From assembly GCA_019916065.1 (NCBI GenBank), contig CM034237.1, positions 23,457,752 through 23,521,751 on the forward strand: a DNA stretch of 64,000 nt. The letters run 5' to 3'. Source of the DNA: Vitellaria paradoxa (lineage: Eukaryota > Streptophyta > Magnoliopsida > Ericales > Sapotaceae). Under the pieces are notes generated by a model. It was not told the DNA's origin and did no database searches. It worked only from the letters and a program-made list of their open reading frames with translations. Positions 11,152 to 22,599 of this stretch are shown here, piece after piece (the first letter of the stretch is position 1; every line of letters starts with the position of its first letter). Made by a program: the position numbers and the translations under genes.

Positions 11152-13830
11152 CAGTGGCGGAGATAGAAAATGTAATAGGTGCGAGCAAACTAAAAACAAA
11201 TTACTAAAGTTAAAATTCATTTTGCTATAAATAAAAAAATAATAATAATAAATAAAAACTATATTAAAAAAGGGCAAATGATTACACAATAATAGTCTCG
11301 ATATAATCTTTTTTAGTACGCAATAATAGTCTCGATATAATATTTTTTAGTACCTAGCTAATTAAAATATATAAATGGATTCATACTAAGATGTAGACAA
11401 TCAAATTACAATTGCTCCTTACAAGTTCTTATATTTTGAAATCGTCTCATAATGACTTCATTATCAATGCCATCAAATATATCTTTTTAAATGTATACCA
11501 CTAAACTGCTATTCATTCATTTTCTCCCATTCGATTATGCAATCGACTCATGCTAATATGTATAGCAAAAAAATGCCCTCTCCATAGTTGTGGTGGCAAT
11601 TGGTAGAATCAAAGCTAATGTAACAAGCATATAAAACAATGAAAAAATCAAGTTCTTCTTTGTTTGAACCATCTTCTTAGCAAGACTTGCAATACCTTTT
11701 AGAGCAAAAAACTCATTACTATTTCCCACATCAATAATGTAAGTGTCAAGTTGGCTATCAAGTGGTACAAGATCTACTACAAACAATTCTTTTGGATAAA
11801 ATTGAGCAAGACGAATCAACTTTTCTTTGTTGTAAGTAGAGAACGAATCACTTAGGTTTAAACATGCTATATAAAGAAGTAACTCCATTGTTGCCTTAGT
11901 GAAACAATCTTCCAACTCTCGAAGCTATCTATCATGATGACATTGAACAACCCAAATTTTAAATAGTGCAAGTTGCAATTTCTTAAGTTTTCTATCTTAG
12001 ATGCCCATGAGCTTTTAAATAGATCATTCATGTTTAATACAACAATATCATGTTTGTTGCAAAAGGATGAAACTTCTTGCATCAATGAATCCCATCCATT
12101 CACTCTCATAATTTCAAATCATCGCTTAGCCACATTCACCAAACGCATTGCATTCAAATATCTTGATCTTTTCTTTGTAATGCTTGTGATAGCTCATTTG
12201 TAATGCCTAATATGTTTTTCATAAAATGGAGAATGAATACAAAATCATAAAATCACATTGTCTTAAATAAGACAATTGCTTTAGTTCTTTGTTTGGACCT
12301 TGAACCATCATTTCTGATAATTTCAAGTGAATCCAACACTAAAGAAAACACAGTGATCAATCGAACCAATGTAATATAATGTGAGCCCCATCGAGTATCA
12401 CCATATCATCATAGTATAGTTTCTTGGTTCGAGCCTTGTCCATTTATAATTTCTATTTTATTGAGTGCTTTAACAAGTTTGGCATGTTGTTTTTCTATAA
12501 CGATATCTTATCTCTTACACGATGCTCCAACAATGTTCAAGACACCAGAAATAAAGTTAAAAACATCTACAACTTCATTGTGACTCTTTATAAGAGCTAC
12601 AAGAGCCAACTGGAGTTGATGAGCGAAATAATGAACATAAAATGCATATAGATTCTCTCTCAAAATAAGTGCTTTCAAGCCATTGAACTCACCTTTGCAT
12701 ATTACTTGCCCATGCAGTCTTGACATGCTTAATTCATGGGTAGAAAATAAGGCATCAATAGTAGCCTTTAGTGAAATAATTGTTGTTTTGGCCATATGTT
12801 GAATGCCAAGAAAGCGCTCAACTATATGCCTACTTTTGTCCACATATCACAAAACAACCGTCATTTGTTCTTTGACTGATACATCACATAACTCATCAAT
12901 TAGAATAGAAAATAATGTACAACCAAGGTCTTTTGATGATTACATTAGTAGTCTCCTCTGTAGCAGCTTGAGTAATTTCCTTCTAAATATCAAGTGATGT
13001 CAATTTGTGGCATCCAGGAGCTTCATTAAGAACAACAATTTTAACAATCTCATTATTTCTTTTTAGAAAACCCAAAAGCTTCAAATAATTTCCTTGATTG
13101 CTTAAACCTTTAGTTTCATCATGGCCACAAAATGGGAGCCCTCGGTGCAAAAGAAACCGAGCATACTCAATTGATGTATTCAAGTATATTCGATAATTCA
13201 CTTTGACTCTTTGTTGATTGCTTAGGTAATATATATATGATATTTTGTTTTTGGTTCTTTAGATTGCCATACTTTAACTGAGCTTCATTGTGAGTGCTAT
13301 TAGGCCCTCCAGCATGAATATCCAACCTTTCTTTTTCTTTCCAATTAGAAATTCATCATGAACAAAGGAATCACCACCTCATTGGTCTCCACTTTTTGGC
13401 TTAAAGAGATAACAAAATAGACAATAACAAGCATGTATACTTATGCTATACTCTAACGAAACAAGGTGTTGATCATACCAAGCTTCGACTAACTGTCATG
13501 CAATATTGTTCATCTTCATTTTAGGGAAATCATCTTGACGAGGTTGGCGAAGGCCTTTTTGTAGATATGCCCTTTCAACTTGATCCCTAACATTTGGATG
13601 ATATTCATAAATTGGTTTTCATAGTCCTGGATCTGCCAGAAGATTATCCAAGTTAATTTTGATGTGACTTTGTTTTGAAGTTTATAATGACTCCACTTGA
13701 GATTTTCTCTTAAAATATTTCTCCATAACCCCACTAGTAAATCTAATAAATAAAAAAAATAATAATTAGAAATAGTTCTAGACAATAAAAACAAGTGACT
13801 GGACATGAAAACCTAATTCTATCTATAATT
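11152..13830 (-). mobile_element. Tip100-like hAT DNA transposon, right end missing
   Basis: The left terminus reads CAGTGGCGGAGATAG at 11,152, the typical start of Tip100-like hAT elements (CAGTGGCGGA...). It abuts copia gag sequence, so the hAT element inserted into the copia element or replaced its 5' part. The transposase runs on the minus strand from 13,726. I searched for the matching right terminus (CTCCGCCACTG) and its 8-bp target copy (expected ACAAAGAT) up to the LTR fragment at 14,009 and did not find them, so the right end has been lost. Confidence 0.75.
11560..13726 (-). pseudogene. hAT transposase (TTF zinc finger / DUF4371 type), broken
   Basis: The frame starts at ATG 13,726 with MEKYFKRKS. 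It is followed by a TTF-type zinc-finger region (YEYHPNVRDQV near 13,600; CLFCYLFKPKSGD near 13,420), the DUF4371 region (RFLLHRGLPFCGHDE, 13,100-13,200; ERFLGIQH, ISLKATIDALF and GEFNGLKALILREN, 12,510-12,840) and the hAT dimerisation domain near 11,560-11,690 (ALILPIATTTMERAF). The domain order matches Tip100-like transposases of about 800 residues. Stops and frameshifts split it into at least six pieces. The intact protein binds element termini in the nucleus and catalyses excision and insertion; this copy cannot. Confidence 0.85.
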
Positions 13831-14008
13831 TGCTCACCACAAAAAGTGAACACAACTAGAATTTTTCACATGCATTGACTGGTAACTTTATTTTTCTTTT
13901 TGCATCTATATAGTTTCAATATACAGATTGGTTCATGTATTTATAATTTATTTAACATATATAGCTAACAACATAGACTTTATTTTTAATGCTTTATGGT
14001 CAAAACCT

Positions 14009-14785
14009 GTCACGCCCCGGATCTCGTGACCTGAGGGGTGAGTGATAAACACAAACAACATGCACTAACATAACCAATCCCAGGATTAGAGCAACGCAAC
14101 GTAAGCTAGTGAGCCCAAGGCATAAAATAACATGAGTTAAAACATGACTGTTGCCAAATCACTAACTATATACACCATTCCCCAAATCGCATAACCTTGG
14201 CCTTATGGCCATTACAACCAAATCGAAGGAGTTTATAAATGTACAACATTACAATTCCCAAAAGAAATTTAAACTAGATGACTAAGAGCCTTGCTAAGCT
14301 TGGCAAGGCTCATGCATAACCTCCTAATCCAAACCCTTTAGCCTACTTGGTTGATATTGCCTGTACCTGCATCAAAGTCTGTAGGGATGTGAGCACGGGT
14401 CCATTTATGCCCACAAAGTCTCAAGAAAACATATATGGTATGCAATCTAACCATGCAATGCATCCCAAATAAGGTTATCCATTTTAACATTGCCTATATT
14501 TATAACATTACATTATCATATCCATCGACCAAACTAGGTGAAAACATATACTCAAGCAACAATGTCAAGTTTAAGATTTTGATTTCGATTAATATTTATG
14601 TTTTGCAATACAAACTTCGATTCCATTCACATTTCAACACTATTTCATCATTCAATATCATTCCATCAAATAACCATATTCACATCATCATCCATTCATC
14701 ATCACATTACACAACCATAACCAAACAAGTCATCGGGGGTTGAGTCTTCTCTGCATTTGTCAAACTGGCTTGGCACACCCTCTTC
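14009..14785 (-). mobile_element. Gypsy-type LTR fragment ending GGGGCGTGACA
   Basis: Read on the minus strand, the block ends at 14,009 with ATCCGGGGCGTGACA, a common 3' end of plant Ty3/gypsy LTRs. Before it comes CACTCACCCCTCAGGTCACG, and a TATA-like TATAAATATA lies further upstream. Its other boundary is a junction near 14,785, where the open gypsy pol frame of the neighbour (ending HHIYLEE) suddenly changes to unrelated sequence. It belongs to a different family from the LTR at 18,055-19,746. It is probably a truncated LTR left by a recombination or deletion that also removed the RT and integrase of the neighbour. Confidence 0.55.
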
Positions 14786-16224
14786 TAAATATATATGATG
14801 TGTGCAAAGGAGTGGACTTATACCAGTCAAATCTGCCACTGACCACCCTAATGCCTTCTTATGGGTTTTTAATAGGTCTACTAATGTATGTTCCTGATCA
14901 GTGGTTAATTCATAGGAAATGACATCTGGATATGATTCTCCTTCACCTAGAAAAGCGTATTTCAAGCTAGAGGGTAAGGGTTTCCTATCAGGGCTTGGGG
15001 TTTTCACTCTTGATGATTGAGCTTTGTTTACAAGTGGCCCCAAACTTTCAAATGCTAGTACCCAATTCCTTATAGACATTAGTGGGCAAACATCAAACCA
15101 TTCATATATCATTTCACTAACTTCGCTTTGAATCATATGATCTCCTTTCTCCACATTGCAACATAACGCCTTTTCTAAAGGAACTTTGAAGAATTCACAA
15201 TCGATATAATCCTGTACTATAGCCTCCACTACATCTATTTCTTGAATCTCAGACACCTCTTTTGGTTGTTTAGTAACATGAAAGATATTAGTCTCAAATT
15301 CTATGTTACCAAAGGACATCTTCATAGATCGATTCCTACAGTTGATCATGGCATTTGAAGTTGCTAAGAATGGACGTCCAAGAATTACAGGTGTCTGATC
15401 TGGTGTTGATAAACTACCACTACATCTATTTCTTGAATCTCAGACACATCTTTTGGTTGTTTAGTAACATGAAAGATATTGGTCTCAAATTCTATGTTAC
15501 CAAAGGACATCTTCATGGATCAATTCCTCCAGTTGATCATGGCATTTGAAGTTGCTAAGAATGGACGTCCAAGAATTACAGGTGTCTGATCTGGTGCTGA
15601 TAAACTAGTAAGTAGTTGTGTGTCAAGGATTATAAAATCAACTGGAAAATAGAAATTTTCCACTTGCACCAGTACATCTTCAACTATACCTCGTGGGACT
15701 TTAATTGATCTATCAGCAAGCTGCAAAGTCACACGGGTCGGTTTTATCTCTCCCAAGCCCAATTGTTCGTACACCGAATAGGGAAGTAGGTTCACACTCG
15801 CTCCTAAATCAAGAAGTACTCGACTAAAAAAGAACTCCCCTATATAACAAGAAATAGTAGGACATCTAGGGTCCTTATAATTCGGGGGTGTACGACATTG
15901 AAAAATAGCACTTGCTTGTTCAGTTAGGAATGCTTTTTCCTTCACATTCAGCCTCCTCTTTATCGTGCATAACTCTTTTAAGAATTTTGCATAAACAGGG
16001 ATTTGCTTTATTGCATCTAAGAGATGTATGTTAATTTTTACTTGTTTAAATACCTCTAGCAATTCATCTACTTGGGCTTCTTTCCTAGCTTTCAAAAATC
16101 TTTGAGGGAATGGTGCTTTAGGAATATATTCCCTTGGTACTGTCATAGGTTTATCCTCATTTTCTTTTTCTTTCTCCCCTTTCTCTTCCTTACTATCATT
16201 TTTTTCAGATTCTACCTTTTCCAT
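14785..16224 (-). pseudogene. Gypsy protease and pre-RT region, broken by a tandem duplication
   Basis: The frame at 15,520-16,224 begins with an acidic E/K linker followed by PFPQRFLKARKEAQ. It contains the retropepsin-like core LLDLGASVNLLPYSVYEQLGLG (D-L-G instead of D-T/S-G, usual in this plant lineage), then LADRSIKVPRGI, FPVDFIILD and VILGRPFLAT. The duplication at 15,227-15,608 shifts the frame. The text resumes at 14,785-15,349 with LPSSLKYAFLGEGESYPDVI and KKALGWSVADLTGISP, the spacer just before RT in intact relatives. The protease processes the gag-pol precursor in functional elements. A foreign LTR fragment truncates the frame. Confidence 0.8.
15227..15608. repeat. 191-bp tandem duplication inside gypsy pol
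   Basis: Two near-identical 191-bp units (15,227-15,417 and 15,418-15,608) differ at only a few positions. Examples are GACACCTCTT versus GACACATCTT and a handful of transitions. Because 191 is not a multiple of three, the duplication shifts the protease-RT frame. The few differences indicate it arose well after most other damage in the window. Confidence 0.9.
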
Positions 16225-16434
16225 AACTATAAGTTATTTTTCAGCCTTTTTATTATCTTCCAACATCTGCTTAGGTTCCAACTCTTCCCTAACCTCAACC
16301 ATTTTAGGGTGAATGGTTTTATCTATCGCTTTACCACTCCTAAGCGTCGTGATGTTTTGCACCTGTTCAATATTGCCAGGCATACTGGAAGACCCTTCAA
16401 CTTGTTTTCCTTAGGCAATTGGGTTTGGACGTGG

Positions 16435-17876
16435 TCAAGCAAGAAATTGACCTTTAAGTTGTGTATTCAAAGTTTGAGTCAGAAGTGTCAATTGTCCCTT
16501 AATCTCGTCTAAAGTTTGATTATTTTGAGTCCATAGTGTAGATTGGGTGTTTATGAATTGTTGAAGTGTTTCTTCTATGGATCTTTTATTTGGAGGAACA
16601 TATGGAGTATGTGATGGTCCTGCGTTCTGAGGCAATCCTGAACAAGCGACTGGAACTTGAGGAATTGGATGAGATGGAGCATGATAAGGTTGTGGCATTT
16701 GAGCTCCATCTTTTCTCCAACTAAAATTCGAATGGTTCCTCATTGCCGGATTATATGTTTTAGAATACGGATTTCCTCCTAAATTTTGTCCATGATATGG
16801 AGGCCAGTATTGGTTTACAGCATGGATAGGAAGTTCACTAGATGGCTGACCCTGCACAACCTCTCTACAGATAGAGAGGTTAGGGCAATTGTTTGCCCCA
16901 TAGGATTGGCTATCACAAAGTATGCAGTAAACATCTGCCACTGGTTCTCTTATAGGTTGTGGGGTTTTTCTGATCTTTAAAATTTCTATCTCTCTAGAGA
17001 GAGTTGCTAATTTTGTCTTAAAGTCATCAGTTTCACTTAACTGGTGCTTACCTCTAATTGAAAAACCACTAGTAGCCTGAGTGTTATGAGATTCTGTGGT
17101 ATCCCATGTTTGTGCATTCTCAGCTAGAAACTTGAAATACTCGTAAGCTTCCTCAGGAGTTTTATCGTAAAACTGCCCATTGCACATTGTCTCCACAAAT
17201 TATTAATTGTGGCATCAGTGATCCATAGAAAACAATAGCTAGACACCAAACCTCAAATCCATGGTGAGGACAGGAATGTAAGAGAGTTTTGAATCTCTCC
17301 CAGCTTTGATAGAACATCTCACCCTGTTGTGGAGCAAAGTTTAGAATTTGATGCTGTATTGCATCAATTCTATTAGGTGGGAAGAATTTCCTTAAAAACT
17401 TAGCTTGCATTTCATCCTAAGAGCGAATGGAATTAGATGGTAAGAATTCAAACCATCTAGCAGCCTTATCTTGGAGAGAAAACGAAAAAAGCTTAAGAAA
17501 AACTAGTTCTATTGGGCATCCCTAATCCTTAATAGTGGCACAAATGTTCCTAAAACGTGTTAAGTGATCGTATGGATTTTCAGAGTCTATACCAAGGAAA
17601 GTAGGTAACAATTGTATCATTCCTGGATTGAAGTGGAAAGCTCGGTTTTCAGGCCAAACTATACGGGATTCAGGAGTATGCCTATTTTGTTGTAGGATAT
17701 CCCTCGTGGATCGCCTAGCAGCAACAGCTTATTCTTCAGCCATCTCTAAGATTAGATTAGGGGTTCTAAGATTTGTAGCTTCTCCTAAAGAGTTTTCAGG
17801 TTCAAAAACAGGATTTAGAAACTCAGAATGTTCTAATCCACCATCTTCACCACGAGTCCAAAAGTTCATAAGCTAG
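16435..17876 (-). pseudogene. Athila/Tat-like gag, degenerate
   Basis: The frame runs from about 17,876 (MNFWTRGEDGG...) through RHTPESRIVWPENR near 17,660 and FLKLFSFSLQDKAARWFEFLP near 17,480. It continues with MQAKFLRKFFPPNRIDAIQHQI (17,410-17,340), then CNGQFYDKTPEEAYEYFKFLAENAQTW and a C-x2-C zinc-knuckle-like segment (YCILCDSQSYGANNCPN), and ends in a proline- and glutamine-rich tail (PPNKRSIEETLQQF). This is the capsid/nucleocapsid precursor of the element. It is interrupted by stops (one near 17,730) and a frame change near 17,190, so no particle protein can be made. Confidence 0.8.
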
Positions 17877-18026
17877 AAAAGATAGACTGAATGAATGAAC
17901 TATGGTCCAGACCAAAGACCTAGGTGTTTGGACCACTGAGCAAGATTATGGGACTTAGGAAATTTTTGGAGATATTTTTTTTTAATTTTATCCTAAAATT
18001 CTAATAACTTAAAAACTAAGATTAGT

Positions 18027-18044
18027 TCCCCAATAACAGTGCCA
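18027..18044 (-). other. Primer-binding site matching plant tRNA-Asp, degenerate
   Basis: On the minus strand the leader reads TGGCACTGTTATTGGGGA, ten bases after the LTR end. This corresponds, with transitions, to TGGCGCCGTTGCCGGGGA, the complement of the 3' end of plant tRNA-Asp and the usual Athila/Tat primer site. All changes visible are of C-to-T or G-to-A type, as expected from decay of methylated cytosines. Confidence 0.75.
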
Positions 18045-18054
18045 AAAACTTGAC

Positions 18055-19746
18055 TGCTTCTAAATAGTGCGTCTAAACTAAGCCCCAAGTGCAAGGGTAT
18101 GCAGTGTAGTTTTAACTCGGTGAGTCCGAGGTCGAATCCACAAGGAACCTAAAGTTTTAGTTTCTAAGTTATCAAGAATGCTCAAAATTTAAATACTAGG
18201 AAATTGTAAGAGTTCTCTACCTAAATTTGAAAGGTGGTAAATTCAAAACTTAACTAAACCTAACCAAGAATTAAATAAAGAAAGTTGCCAAGAAAACAAT
18301 TCTTAAATAAAAATATTTTATAATTTTAAAAATGCTTAAAGTGTGAATTCAAAAATTAAAGAAAGTGCTCTAACCTAATCAAGATTTCAAGAAAACAAGC
18401 AATTAATTTAAAATCAAATTCAAGATAGATTAAAGAATGCAAGATTAGGAAGTTCTTGATCCAATTTCACAAGTTCGGGTAGTTTACTACTTCACTACGG
18501 GATGTGTTAAAATTACAATCTATAGTTCATGTCAAAGGAACTATAGATTGGGAAAGATATTCTCATTAAAGTTCCAAAAATGCCCGATACTCAGTTTTAA
18601 AATCACGTTTCATGTTGGATAATAAAACTGGAAAGATTTTCTAATAAAATATTCGGTTTCAAACCTAAATTAGGGTTTGTTCAAAAATTGTTAAGAAAAT
18701 TATATTCAAGAGTCTTTACCAGTGATTACAGAGAATTTAGTCAAAAACTCTTGTATTCGAAGGTTTTTCAAACAACCAAATCTAGATTTGTTTAAGAAAT
18801 CAATTTTAATTTGCTCAAAATTATTAAATTAATTTTTACCCGAAAACCTTTACCAGTGATTACAGAGAATGTAGTCAAAGGTTTTCGTTTTCGAAGGTAT
18901 TTGAAACAAAATAAAATGATTCTTACAATCATAGATCACTCCGCAAAGGTTTTTACAAACCATGCAAAGGATCTATGCACATCCCTTCGTTTTTCATAAA
19001 CTACCCTTCCTTGATTCATTGAATCGAGAACTAGGGTTTTACGCTACGTTCATAATGGAATCCATGCAATTTAATCCAATTATTAAAACAAGAACTAAAG
19101 AATGAGAAGAAAGAATAAATAGAAACTAAACTATGAATAAAAGTTTTATTAATCTAAGCAAAAACAATACCGTACTTCGAGGAAAAGAAAGAACGACGCA
19201 AAATCAGCGAAACAGAAACAACTCCATAAAGTGTTACGCAAAGCTTGTAAAACATTTTCAAAATAAATGGAAAAACTCCCTCTCTAACCTCTAAAATGCT
19301 CTCTAAAAGTTTGGAAAAAGATGAAAAGAAGATGGAAAAATACTCCAGAGAAGATGCCCTAGACGGCTGCTCATAGGGTTTTTATAACCCATACATGAAA
19401 CCCTAAAAACGGAGCAAAGAAAATTTTCCCACGTGTTCCAGGTGTCCGAACACCCAAATGGGGTGTCCGGACGGTAGTAGGCTCCAGACTCAATTTTCTT
19501 CAGCTTCTTATTTTGTGGTCTTGAAGGTGTCCAGACACCCATTCCATACAAGTACACCACAAGTTATCCTTCATCGTTTTTTTCGTCTTTAGCACTCTCA
19601 ATTGCTTTGATTGAACTATTTTCACTACAATTAAGAAAAACAATCCATATTAGTAAAATATTAACAAAACGCATAAGTAAATTAAGAAAATACATGATTT
19701 TATGTGAAAATTTAGGACTTGCAATTACACTTTTCAAGTGTAATCA
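18055..19746 (-). repeat. 1.69-kb Athila/Tat-like LTR (5' LTR of the element)
   Basis: The block has TG...CA ends: minus-strand start TGATTACACTTGAAAAGTG at 19,746, end CTATTTAGAAGCA at 18,055. It lies exactly ten bases from the primer-binding site. Internal landmarks are GGTGTCCGGACACC-type text near 19,440-19,540 and CTCTGTAATCACTGGTAAAG near 18,720 and 18,850. They recur in the related copies at about 60,400-61,100 and 62,115-63,542, which confirms the boundaries. No intact partner LTR of this element is in the window. Confidence 0.85.
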
Positions 19747-19752
19747 GCCTAT

Positions 19753-19998
19753 ATTTTGGTTTAGAAAATAAGTTCTAAGTGACTGGGCCATTGAATCAAG
19801 CACTTGATATACACGAGTAAGAACTTGTTACCAAGTGAAAATTGTAACACGGGTAACTTGATTTCATAGGAAAACATAATTTGGGTTTTGGAAAATATGT
19901 TTCTAACTCACTGAGACATTGAACCGAACACTTGGTGTGCACAAGTGAAAACTTGTAACCAAGTTACGGTTGTAACAAAAGTGAGTAGGTTTTGAAAG
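19753..19998. repeat. Imperfect tandem pair of about 120 bp
   Basis: The segment 19,753-19,880 (opening ATTTTGGTTTAGAAAATAAG) is followed by a diverged copy at 19,881-19,998 (opening TTTGGGTTTTGGAAAATATG). They share an ordered series of blocks (CATTGAAYC, CACTTGRT, AAGAACTTGTTACCAAG-like, TTGTAACA). It probably belongs to the LTR-like block to the right. Confidence 0.6.
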
Positions 19999-21196
19999 AA
20001 CCCTAGCTTTACCAAGAGATTTCAATTGAAAGCCATGAAAAATATTTTCGTGATAACCATTTACATTTGATTAAACCATAACTAACCCCAATACTTTCAA
20101 TGGCTTGAATCCAAGAATAAAACTAACCTACGAGCATAATGAAAATCTAAACTAACAACACACAATAATATATTAAAGAAGAACAAGTGCGAGGAAAAGT
20201 AAATCAACATAATGACGAAATAAAATGAACAATGAAAGTGTGTTGAAATTAAACTTACGAGTATTGAAGTATAACCAATCTGAAAATGAAGACTTGAAAG
20301 CTTAAACCCTAACCCTAATTTAAACTAAACTAAGAAAAAAGATAGAAGGGAGAGAAGAGGAAAAAACTTTTTTTTTTCAATCTGACGTTCTCCCTTTTTT
20401 TTATAAATGTTTTTACTCAAGGGTAAAATTAGTACATCAAATAGAATAAAGAAATCCAACAATCAAGGTTGACGGACGCCTATGGTAGGTGTGGGGCGCC
20501 CCTGAAGGACATTTCCCAACTGTTTGATAAAATTCCTCAAAGAGCAGCCAATTTTGCCTTCTCGATAGGCACCTACTTGATTTAGAGTGGGGCACCCATG
20601 ACCACTGAGGGGCACCCATGGTCAAGGTGGGTTGCTCGTCTACAACCATAGTGAATAGTGCTTCTTAGACAGCTTTTTGTCCCTGACTTCCGACGCGATT
20701 TTGACCCTTAAGATGATCGATTTGGGCTTTGGCTAAAAAATAAAAGTTGTAGCCCTTCAAGTCTTGTTTCTAACCCAAAAAGAATTGCACTACTTGGAGT
20801 TGTGAGGAAAAATTTATGGTTGGAAAACTGAGAGGGTGTTGAGCTGGATCTTCAACCGCACACCACTTCAACCATTTTGAACTTCGAACCATTTCCTTCT
20901 CCTTAGCAGCCATGGTAGTCGATCTTATGCCTTGGGAAGTTGACAAAGTCCTAGGACTCTTTGGACTTTTCTTGCACTTTCTTTTATTTTGGCTTGCCTT
21001 GGCTCCTCCTCACATGCAACCTTGGTGTTATTTAGGCCAAAAGCTCCAAGTCATATTACCTAAAAACACACAAATGGCAATAATGCATGGAAATGAGATA
21101 ATTAAGCTAATACCTCACCATTAACAAGTATAAGTGCATAATTAGCTTACACAAAACACAAAGGATATAAAATTGTATAATATTGCAAGCTAATCA
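19999..21196 (-). mobile_element. Second LTR-like block
   Basis: The block ends at 21,196 with CTAATCA, so on the minus strand it opens TGATTAGCTTGCAATATT, a plausible LTR start. It contains GGGGCGCCC/GGGGCACCC-type repeats (20,490-20,640). It also contains the phrase AAAAGTTGTAGCCCTTCAAG with CAACCCAAAAAGAATTGCA-like text (near 20,745-20,795), which also occurs in the 3.7-kb LTR-like element near 56,330. The left boundary is not clear. A short AAACCCTAACCCTAA run near 20,305 is telomere-like by chance or through UTR composition. Confidence 0.4.
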
Positions 21197-22063
21197 CTCT
21201 GCTATTGGGCACCATTTTTATTGCACTTCAAAGGTATTTTAGCTATACCAAAACTATATTCTGGCCACATTTTGTTGCTATCATAACAACATTTTGGTCT
21301 CTATTAGCCACCCTTTAACAACATTCTATCCAATCTCCTTCGATATTTAGAAGCCATTCCAATTTTTTTTAAAGACGGTATATATAAATTAGTATATATA
21401 CAAGGCAAAATAAATACTTACCTTCTACCATGATATTCAAGCCTTTTCTAATCTTGAAACAACTAAGACTTTTGAAGAAAACCACCCTCACAAAAACACT
21501 CTTACAGATTCTTTATAGAGGTGTGGAAAATGTGCTTTTAACTATTTTTCTGTATTAGTCTACACATAGATAAGGTACCCACGGACTCTTTTAATAGGTA
21601 AGCCTGGGACTCTTATCCTTATCACCTTTTGGTGATATGACATTTTCAAAATTATCTTAATGATAATAAATGTAGTATTTAGAAAATAATTAATGTGTCA
21701 CTTGGGCCACCTTAAGTCTTTTAATGAAGATATACTAACATTCTCCCACTTGGTTCATCTGATACATCTTTATCAATAACTGCAACTAGATACTGAATAT
21801 GACAATTAGTAATCTATCCAAACTATATTAAGAATCATGACATAAGAATCATAGCAGTTATGTTCTTAAAACATACACTTTCTTCCATGTATTATAATGC
21901 ATCATTTTCTTAAGATCTTTTATATGGTATCTCACTTTATGAATAACTTTCTATAAGTCATTTCGAGTCCTATAGTCCCCATGGACTATAAATCAATCAT
22001 AATGGATAACATATTTTATGTGCACAAATGAATAAAACATTTATTCTCTAAAAATAATTGTAA

Positions 22064-22499
22064 TCATTTATACAATTTAACTAGCAAACCCTTAGTCATG
22101 GGATTTGCTAACATTACCTCAATACTAATGTGTTGAATAGTCACCTTATGCTTATTAATATGATCTCTGACAACAAAATAGTTGATGTTAATATGCTTGC
22201 TTTGGCTTCCACTTTTGTTATTTTTAGAGAAGCAAATTGTAGCCGAATTATCACAATAAATCTTTAAGGGCCGTGTTATAAAATTGAACACCTTCCGAAT
22301 TCCTCAACCATAATGTCTGCGATGTAGCTTCGTAGTAAGCAATGAATTCTACCTCCATAGTAGATGAAACAGCTTTGGTCTGCTTAGTGCTTTTCCAAAA
22401 TACAGCTCCTCCTATAAGGAGATAGATATACCCCAAAGTAGATTGTCTAATGTCCACAAATCTAACAAAATCTACGTCTAAGTATCCAACCACTTCCAA
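22064..22499 (-). pseudogene. Copia RNase H fragment (second element)
   Basis: Two adjacent frames carry GYLDVDFV...RQSTLGYIYLLIGGAVFWKST, KQTKAVSSTMEVEFIAYYEA, TLWLRN, then CDNSATICFSKNNKSGSQSKHININYFVVRD and PMTKGL. The usual D-A-D/G-Y start is changed to G-Y-L-D-V-D-F, and a frameshift separates the halves near 22,260. In active elements the domain degrades RNA in the reverse-transcription complex. Confidence 0.85.
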
Positions 22500-22599
22500 A
22501 AGGTTAGTATACCTGTATGTGAGTTTGTAATCCTTAGTCCCTTATAAATACCTCATAACTCTTTTAGTAGCTTTCCATTGCTCAAGGCCTGGATTACTT

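Larger units (their letters stand above)
14785..19746 (-). mobile_element. Athila/Tat-like gypsy element lacking RT and integrase
   Basis: In minus orientation the order is LTR (19,746 to 18,055), primer-binding site (18,044-18,027), gag (from about 17,876), protease (to about 15,540), and the spacer before RT (to 14,785), where the element stops. The gag and LD-L-G-A-S protease text match the Athila/Tat group. RT, RNase H, integrase and the 3' LTR are absent. Either it is a deleted copy joined to a foreign LTR fragment, or it is a non-autonomous derivative. A 191-bp tandem duplication further breaks its frame. Confidence 0.8.

Noticed and set aside
20300..20320. Interstitial telomere repeat (AAACCCTAACCCTAA)
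   Set aside because: Only about two units; such runs are common by chance in plant UTR and LTR sequence.
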